Origin: JBCBGF01 sp038526915
GTDB lineage: Bacteria > Pseudomonadota > Alphaproteobacteria > Rhodobacterales > Rhodobacteraceae
Reading direction: 5' to 3'
Length of the DNA stretch: 64,000 bases
Assembly (NCBI GenBank): GCA_038526915.1
Contig: JBCBGF010000014.1
Coordinates: 1-64,000, forward strand
Positions 58,685 through 64,000 of the stretch are shown here, in pieces (position 1 is the first letter of the stretch; the number at the start of each line of letters is the position of its first letter). Position numbers and translations under genes: made by a program. The notes under the pieces were generated by a model. That model did not search any database. It was not told where the DNA came from and saw nothing but the letters and a program-made list of their open reading frames with translations.

Positions 58685-60085
58685 TCATTCCGCCGCCTGC
58701 AGCTTGGCGTAAGCATACATGCGCGAATAATCCCAATCCGGCACATCCCAGGCGATCATCTTGCCGGGATTGAGCAGACCCTTCGGATCCGCCTCCTGCT
58801 TGAACTTCAACTGCCGGTCATCCACCGTCTGCCGCCCGCCTTCCTCCAGCGTGTAGCGGTGCGGGTTGAAGATCATCGCGCCCGCCTCCTCATGGATGCG
58901 GATGATCTCGTCGAGCCGTTCCTCAGTCGTGAACTTCACCAGGCTCAGCCCCGCGAACATCACCTTGCCGTTTTCGCGCAGGACTTCGAGATGCTGGAGC
59001 ACTTCGGGCGAAAACTCCTCCCGCATCTTGGCGATGAGCTCTTTGTGCTGGGGATAGCCGTAGCGAACCTGCAGGTAGGTGATCGACGGATCGACCTTCA
59101 GGGCCCGCAAGGTGGTATGGTTCCACCCGTACTCAAAGACCGGCCCCGGCCCACGTTCCCAGTCGTTATCGTCCGAACGATAGATTACCTTCGCACCGGG
59201 ACGACGGCCGAGGAAGGTCAGGAACCCTTCCATCGAGTGCGGCGCCACCATCAGGCCTAGCATGTGATCGCCCGGCTCGACATAGGGCTTCACCCGCTGG
59301 AAGTACTCGTGGGCTACCGGGGCCTCGAACACGGTGGCGAGCTTGATCAGGATGCCGTCTTCGTTGGCCAGTTCCTCTGTAAACTCCATCGCCGGGGTGA
59401 AGTCATCGAAGGTCACAAACATCTCAACCCAGTCGTAGGCGGGAGCCAGCGGCATCTCGATCTCGGTGATGATCCCGTTGGTGCCATAGGCGTGGCTGAC
59501 GCGGGCCAGTTCTTCGCCCCGGAACTCCAGCACGCGGGGCTCTTCTTCCATCGTCACGACACGCAGGCGGATGATGTTGCCGAGGTCCCGCAGTGATCCC
59601 CAGGTGCAGGAGCCGACGCCGCCGGAGCCACCGGCGATGAACCCGCCGATGGTGGCGGTGGCCCAGGTGGAGGAGAACATGCGGATTTCCTGGCCCGAAT
59701 GCTCTTTGCAGGCGGCATCGAGGTCTTTGAGCAAAACCCCCGGTTCGCAGATCACGCGGCCGGGATGCACCTCTTTCACCGAATTCATATGGCGCAGATG
59801 CATGACGCAGCCGCCCGAGAGCGGCATCGCCTGGCCATAGTTGCCCGTGCCCGCGCCGCGTGTGGTGACCGGGCAGTCATGGGCATAGCAGGTCTTGAGG
59901 ATCTCGATCACCTCGGCCTCGTTGCGGGGCCGCACGACGAAATCGGCGACGACATGGTCCAGGCGCTCTTTCAGCACCGGCGAGTACCAGAAGAAATCGC
60001 GAGAGTTCGCTTTGATCGCGGCGTCTGATGTCTCGATGTCGAGATGGGAGAGGGCGTCTTTGGCGGCGGCGACGTTCGGGGTCAT
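58685..60085 (-). CDS. FAD-binding oxidoreductase (PCMH/VAO-type), paralogue
   Basis: 466 aa, the same length as the protein at 121-1521. It shares SRDFFWYSPVL, the FAD loop TRGAGTGNYGQAMPLSGG, GGFIAGGSGGVGS, and a C-terminal DPKGLLNPGKMIAWD. N-terminal half is the PCMH FAD domain, C-terminal half the substrate-binding cap. It overlaps the amidohydrolase by four bases. Probably oxidises an intermediate of the imported compound. Confidence 0.87.
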   Translation of the reverse strand: MTPNVAAAKDALSHLDIETSDAAIKANSRDFFWYSPVLKERLDHVVADFVVRPRNEAEVIEILKTCYAHDCPVTTRGAGTGNYGQAMPLSGGCVMHLRHMNSVKEVHPGRVICEPGVLLKDLDAACKEHSGQEIRMFSSTWATATIGGFIAGGSGGVGSCTWGSLRDLGNIIRLRVVTMEEEPRVLEFRGEELARVSHAYGTNGIITEIEMPLAPAYDWVEMFVTFDDFTPAMEFTEELANEDGILIKLATVFEAPVAHEYFQRVKPYVEPGDHMLGLMVAPHSMEGFLTFLGRRPGAKVIYRSDDNDWERGPGPVFEYGWNHTTLRALKVDPSITYLQVRYGYPQHKELIAKMREEFSPEVLQHLEVLRENGKVMFAGLSLVKFTTEERLDEIIRIHEEAGAMIFNPHRYTLEEGGRQTVDDRQLKFKQEADPKGLLNPGKMIAWDVPDWDYSRMYAYAKLQAAE

Positions 60086-61344
60086 GCGGGCTCCATCAGG
60101 TGGTCGAGGTCGGCATAGTCGGGGAGGGTCGTGTCAATGGCACGGCCCCCGCGCAACACGATGCGGTCGGATTGCGGGCGGGCGAAGAGCTCGGTCCATT
60201 CACGAGCCGAGCAAATCACGAGGTCTGCGGGGGCGCCGGGGGCGAGGGACGGGGCGTCGAAGCCGCAACCGGCGGCGGGGGTGCTGGAAAAGCTGAGCGG
60301 CCAGTCGGCATCGGAATGGTCCAGATGCCCGATCCGCGTGGCCATCCGCATCACCTCCAACATATCCATATCGCCATAGGCATAGAACGGATCGCGGGTG
60401 TTGTCGGAGGCGAAACTGACGGGAATGCCCCGTGCCTTCATCTCATGCACCAGCGTGATGCCGCGTCCGCGTGGCGTGCGGTGGGCGTGGCGGTCCTGCA
60501 GGTAGAGGTTGCACATCGGCAGGCTGACGACGTGGATGCCCGCCTTGGCCACCAGATCCAGCGTGTCGAGTGCGCGCGCCTCGTCCTGCGTGGAGAGCGA
60601 ACAGCAATGGCCCACCACGACCGGGGCGTCGAAACCGGTGGCCAGCACCGTCTCGGCGATCATGCGCAGGGTTTCTGAGCCGGGGTCCATCGTCTCGTCC
60701 ACATGGAAATCCGCCGCGAGACCGCGCGTGGCGGCCATGTCGAAGAACAGGTTTAGCCGCTCCTGCAGGTCGGGCACCGGGTAGCTGACCATGCCGAGGG
60801 TGCCGCCTGCTTGGGCTACGGTGTCGGCGATCTGGGGGAACTCACCATCGGCATCCACGCCCTCGCAACTGACCAGACAGACGGCTTGCAGGTCGATCTT
60901 GCCCGCCCATTCTTCCCGGATCTCCGAGAACAGCGGCCAGCTCCGCGCATATTGTCCGTTCATCGAGTCGAGATGCGTGCGGATGGCCCGCGTCCCATGC
61001 GCATAGGCGCATTTGAGAGAGAACTCGATCCGGGGGCGCAGGTCTTCCGGCGTCCACGCCGCATGGTCCGCGCGCACGGTCGTCAGCGCGCCCATGAACG
61101 TGCCGTCGGGATTGGGCGAGCGGGGCCAGATATGCCCCTTGTCGAGGTGGGTGTGCATGTCGACGAACGCGGGCAACACCATCGCGCCGCCCATCGGCAC
61201 GGGGCGCTGGGGCGTGTCGGTGATCTGCCCGTCCGAGATAGAGATGTTCGTGCGCACCAGCGCATCGTCTGATCCCAGAAAACATCCCGGGATCGTCACA
61301 TCGGTCAGCGTGAGGGGGCCGTCAGGTAGGGTCGGAAGCGCCAT
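60082..61344 (-). CDS. Cytosine-deaminase-like amidohydrolase
   Basis: 420 aa from ATG 61344 (ATGA overlap with the permease stop). Metal motif FVDMHTHLDKGHIWPRSP (HxH with the family-typical LDK). Later ligands: VDETMDP, VVGHCCSLSTQ and FASDNTRDPFYAYGDMDML (Asp). C-terminal SLAPGAPADLVICSARE is the usual second beta-sandwich. Deaminates or hydrolyses a cyclic amidine such as cytosine or creatinine-like substrates; exact substrate unknown. Confidence 0.88.
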   Translation of the reverse strand: MALPTLPDGPLTLTDVTIPGCFLGSDDALVRTNISISDGQITDTPQRPVPMGGAMVLPAFVDMHTHLDKGHIWPRSPNPDGTFMGALTTVRADHAAWTPEDLRPRIEFSLKCAYAHGTRAIRTHLDSMNGQYARSWPLFSEIREEWAGKIDLQAVCLVSCEGVDADGEFPQIADTVAQAGGTLGMVSYPVPDLQERLNLFFDMAATRGLAADFHVDETMDPGSETLRMIAETVLATGFDAPVVVGHCCSLSTQDEARALDTLDLVAKAGIHVVSLPMCNLYLQDRHAHRTPRGRGITLVHEMKARGIPVSFASDNTRDPFYAYGDMDMLEVMRMATRIGHLDHSDADWPLSFSSTPAAGCGFDAPSLAPGAPADLVICSAREWTELFARPQSDRIVLRGGRAIDTTLPDYADLDHLMEPA

Positions 61345-62201
61345 CAACCCTCCCGTTTGATGGCGCTCTCGTGCCATTTGCGCAGAGAGAGGTGGGAGAT
61401 CAGGGACATGATCGCGAAGATCACGATGCCCATGAGCGAAATGAGGATCAGCGCCGCATAGAGCCGTCCGAAGTTGAAGCGGTAGGAGGCCTCCAAGAGC
61501 GTAGAGGCGAGGCCCAGCCCGGTGCCCGCGCGCCCGATCACGAACTCGGCCACGACCGCGCCGATGAGGGCAAGGCCGCCCGCGATCTTTAGTCCGCCGA
61601 GGAAGAACGGCAGGGCCGAGGGCGCCGCAAGAAAGCGCAGGCGCTGCCAGCGGCTGGCGCCGTAGATGGTGAAAAGGTCGCTGAGGTTATGGTCGGCGGA
61701 TTTCAGGCCAATGGTGGTGTTCGACAGGATCGGGAAGAACGCCACGATCCAGGCGCAGAGGAGGGCCGCGACGAAGGCCGACTCGACATAGATCTGCAGT
61801 AGCGGCGCAATCGCGATCACTGGCGTGACTTGCAGGATCACGGCGTAGGGAAAGAACGACATCTCCGCCCATTTCGACTGGGTGAAGGCCACGGCCAGAA
61901 GCACACCCCCCGCAATCGCCATGATCAACGCAAGGAAGGTCAGCCGCCCGGTGATCATCATCGCGGGCCAGAGCAGCGACCAGTCTTCGATCAGGCTTTG
62001 CGCCACCAGAACAGGGCCGGGCAGGATGTAATGCGGCACCTCACCGATGGTGACATAAAGGTGCCAGGCCAGGATCGAGACGACCATGACGAGGCTCGGC
62101 AGCGTCCATTTCGCGATCCGGTGGATGCGGGCTGTGCGGGCGCGGGCCGCTTCTTCTTCGTCCACGATCGGGGTGGCGGGGGCGTTGTCGGCGAGGGTCA
62201 T
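61344..62201 (-). CDS. ABC transporter permease (SsuC/TauC-type)
   Basis: 285 aa, six TM segments. Opening helix LPSLVMVVSILAWHLYV. The EAA-like loop is LKIAGGLALIGAVVAEFVIGRAGTGLGLASTLLEASYRF. Nitrate/taurine/sulfonate importer class. Overlaps the ATPase gene by four bases and the amidohydrolase by ATGA. Confidence 0.92.
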   Translation of the reverse strand: MTLADNAPATPIVDEEEAARARTARIHRIAKWTLPSLVMVVSILAWHLYVTIGEVPHYILPGPVLVAQSLIEDWSLLWPAMMITGRLTFLALIMAIAGGVLLAVAFTQSKWAEMSFFPYAVILQVTPVIAIAPLLQIYVESAFVAALLCAWIVAFFPILSNTTIGLKSADHNLSDLFTIYGASRWQRLRFLAAPSALPFFLGGLKIAGGLALIGAVVAEFVIGRAGTGLGLASTLLEASYRFNFGRLYAALILISLMGIVIFAIMSLISHLSLRKWHESAIKREG

Positions 62202-62986
62202 GCGGCAAGCTCCATGGCTTCGTGCAGGGCGTCGGACGCCTGGCGGCAGAAGGCGGCGTATTCGGCGGAGGTGCGAAACTCTTCGTCGCGGGGATAGGGG
62301 GCGTCGACCGTCAGTTCCCGGATCACGCGGCCCGGACGGGCGGCCATGACGACGATGCGGTCGGACAGGAACACGCTCTCGAACACCGAGTGGGTGACGA
62401 AGATCACAGTGCAGCCGATCTTGGATTTCAGCTCCAACAGATCATTGTTGAGCTTGAACCGCGTGATCTCATCGAGCGCGGCAAAGGGTTCGTCCATCAG
62501 GATCAGGCGCGGTTTTGTCACCATGGCCCGCGCGATGGAGACGCGCATCTTCATGCCGCCCGACAGCTCGCGCGGGTAGGACGTCTGGAACTTCTCCAGC
62601 CCCACCAGCTTCAGCGCCTCAAGGATATCGTCCTTGACCGAATTGTAACTCTTCCCCTGCAAACGAAACGGCAGCCACACGTTGTGGGCGACGGTTGCCC
62701 AGGGCATCAGCGTCGGTTCCTGGAACACGACACCGAGATCATCCGCTCCCTGTTGCCCGCCCACCCAGCGGATCGTGCCAGCGGTGGGGTGCATCAGGTC
62801 GGAAATCAAACGCAGGGCGGTGGATTTCCCGCACCCAGACGGCCCCAGAAGCGAGATGAAATCCCCCTCCTGCACCGACAGGTTCATGTCGCGTAGCGCC
62901 ACCACGTCGCCTGCGAAGGTTTTCTCCACATGGCTCATGTTCAACAGCGGCGGGCGCTCGCCCACAGGCGGGAGTGGTTCTGTCAT
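62198..62986 (-). CDS. ABC transporter ATP-binding protein (SsuB/TauB-type)
   Basis: 262 aa. Walker A GPSGCGKSTALRLISDL, Q-loop VVFQEPTLMPWATVAHNVWLP, signature LSGGMKMRVSIARAMV, Walker B RLILMDEPFAALDE, H-loop IFVTHSVFESVFLSDR. NitT/TauT-family importer ATPase. Sixty-six bases downstream of the binding-protein gene. Confidence 0.95.
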   Translation of the reverse strand: MTEPLPPVGERPPLLNMSHVEKTFAGDVVALRDMNLSVQEGDFISLLGPSGCGKSTALRLISDLMHPTAGTIRWVGGQQGADDLGVVFQEPTLMPWATVAHNVWLPFRLQGKSYNSVKDDILEALKLVGLEKFQTSYPRELSGGMKMRVSIARAMVTKPRLILMDEPFAALDEITRFKLNNDLLELKSKIGCTVIFVTHSVFESVFLSDRIVVMAARPGRVIRELTVDAPYPRDEEFRTSAEYAAFCRQASDALHEAMELAA

Positions 62987-63052
62987 GTGCCCCTCGGATC
63001 GTCAGGTGCCGGACGTGCGCAGCACACCCCGCCCGGCACCGGTAGTATGGGA

Positions 63053-64000
63053 TCAGTTGGTCTTGAGATCCATGCCGACACCCTTGCCCACGAACTCGGT
63101 CGTGTAGGTGGCGGAGTAATCGAGGCCCGCTTCCACAACCCCGGTTTCCACCATCAGGTTATAGAAGTTTTCGACCGTCTCGTCGGTGATGACGCCGATG
63201 CCCATCTCCAGCGCGTCGCCTGAATCCACGATGCCCCATTCCTTCATCTTATCAATCGCATAGGCGATCTTGTCCGATGACATTTCGGGGTTGGCTTCCT
63301 GGATCAGCGCGTTGGCGGCGGCGTTGTCACCGTAAAGATAGTTGTACCAGCCCTTGATCGAGGCATCGACGAAGCACTGCACCTTTTCGGGATCATTGGC
63401 GATGGTGTCGGCCATCGTCTCGATCGTCGTGGCATAAGACGAATAGCCCGCATCTGCGATCAGGAAGACATTGGGCTCAAACCCGCCTTCGGTCGTCACC
63501 AGATAGGGCTCAGACGACAGGTAGCCCTGCATGCCCATCTTGGTGTCTGCGAGGAACGGCGCGGGGTTGAAGGTATAGGGCTCACGCTGTTCGGCGGTGA
63601 AGCCATGCGCCTGGATCATCCACTGGTAATAGGACTGAAACCCGTTGTCGCCGATCAGAAGCGTGAGGTCCTTTAGTTCTTCCCAGGTCTCGGCCTCACC
63701 GGGATGGGCCAGGATCACCTGCGGGTGTTTCTGGAAGATCGCGGCGATGTTGACGACCGGGATACCTTCTTCTGCGGCGCTGAACGCCTGCAAGAGGTCA
63801 CCGCCCATATGGAAATCCATCCGCCCCGCCAGCATCAGCGCGCGGTTATTGACCTGCGGACCGCCGGGGATGATTTCGACGTTGAAGCCGCATTCTTCCA
63901 GATAGGTGCCGTCGGCGACCGACTGGTAGAACCCGCCATGTTCGGCCTGGGCGACCCAGTTGGTGCCGAAGGTGACGGTTTCCTGGGCCGAGGCTACAGA
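63053..64000 (-). CDS. ABC transporter substrate-binding protein (NMT1/ThiY-like), N-terminus cut by window
   Basis: About 316 residues lie in the window; the frame is open to base 64000, where ...SVASAQETV looks like a signal peptidase site, so only part of the signal peptide is missing. FGTNWVAQAEHGGFYQSVADGTYLEECGFNVEII and IIPGGPQVNNRALMLAGRMDFHMGG are the NMT1/ThiY-type substrate pocket segments, typical of pyrimidine-precursor and other heterocycle binders. First visible gene of the catabolic operon. Confidence 0.9.
   Translation of the reverse strand, partial: SVASAQETVTFGTNWVAQAEHGGFYQSVADGTYLEECGFNVEIIPGGPQVNNRALMLAGRMDFHMGGDLLQAFSAAEEGIPVVNIAAIFQKHPQVILAHPGEAETWEELKDLTLLIGDNGFQSYYQWMIQAHGFTAEQREPYTFNPAPFLADTKMGMQGYLSSEPYLVTTEGGFEPNVFLIADAGYSSYATTIETMADTIANDPEKVQCFVDASIKGWYNYLYGDNAAANALIQEANPEMSSDKIAYAIDKMKEWGIVDSGDALEMGIGVITDETVENFYNLMVETGVVEAGLDYSATYTTEFVGKGVGMDLKTN

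Noticed and set aside
1..64000. CRISPR arrays, tRNA/rRNA genes, prophage or integrase genes
   Set aside because: No regularly spaced direct repeats, cloverleaf-like sequences with TTCRANY cores, or phage/IS genes were seen on reading; without a covariance search a single tRNA cannot be absolutely excluded.

Overview
The window is gene-dense, GC-rich DNA whose gene set points to a Rhodobacteraceae (Roseobacter/Rhodobacter-group) alphaproteobacterium. The evidence is a fused TRAP permease with UspA, an mreBCD-pbp2-rodA cluster, a CryB/PhrB-type FeS cryptochrome, a short GltX, DUF2165/DUF2189 membrane proteins, a gcvTHP operon behind a tandem glycine riboswitch, and many GC-rich intergenic palindromes. 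This is inferred from gene content, not from a search. I see no tRNA, rRNA, CRISPR array, integrase or intact insertion sequence.

Layout. 0.1-5.5 kb: FAD-linked oxidase, TauD-type dioxygenase, two small membrane proteins, a methyltransferase and an IclR regulator. 5.5-11.3 kb: GMC oxidoreductase, TRAP transporter and UspA. 11.4-12.8 kb: unknown protein plus SCO copper chaperone. 12.9-15.2 kb: capsule-export genes kpsT-kpsE without kpsM. 15.3-16.7 kb: ArsR with an ArsP/YraQ-like permease. 16.8-18.2 kb: UDG-like and SseB-like proteins. 18.3-23.9 kb: rod-shape operon. 23.9-30.4 kb: hydroxyacid dehydrogenase, cation antiporter, GNAT, leuA with a leucine leader peptide, and a beta-propeller protein; four copies of an unfamiliar ~165-bp repeat lie in the gaps. 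30.5-43.5 kb: SDR plus cryptochrome, GNAT plus MORN-repeat protein, nadE, a degenerate histidine kinase, PfkB, MBL hydrolase, zincin, gltX and MATE pump. 43.5-48.8 kb: GGCT, glycine riboswitch and gcvTHP. 49-53.9 kb: methyltransferase, PepSY protein, and a DGPF protein with an ECF42-type sigma factor. 54.4-64 kb: ten minus-strand genes forming a catabolic operon (NitT/TauT-type ABC importer, amidohydrolase, FAD oxidase, two flavodoxin-fold reductases, IPNS-like oxygenase, creatininase-family hydrolase, SAF-domain dehydrogenase).

The most unusual material is non-coding. The ~165-bp repeat has 19-21-nt inverted ends that differ between copies but stay complementary within each copy, as expected if base pairing is selected. 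All four copies lie in the same orientation relative to the gene they follow, which fits a structured 3'-UTR element. Other points of interest are the leuA leader, an apparent ATC start on the GMC gene, the unassigned catabolic operon with a paralogue of its FAD oxidase at the other end of the window, and a histidine kinase without its phospho-acceptor histidine.
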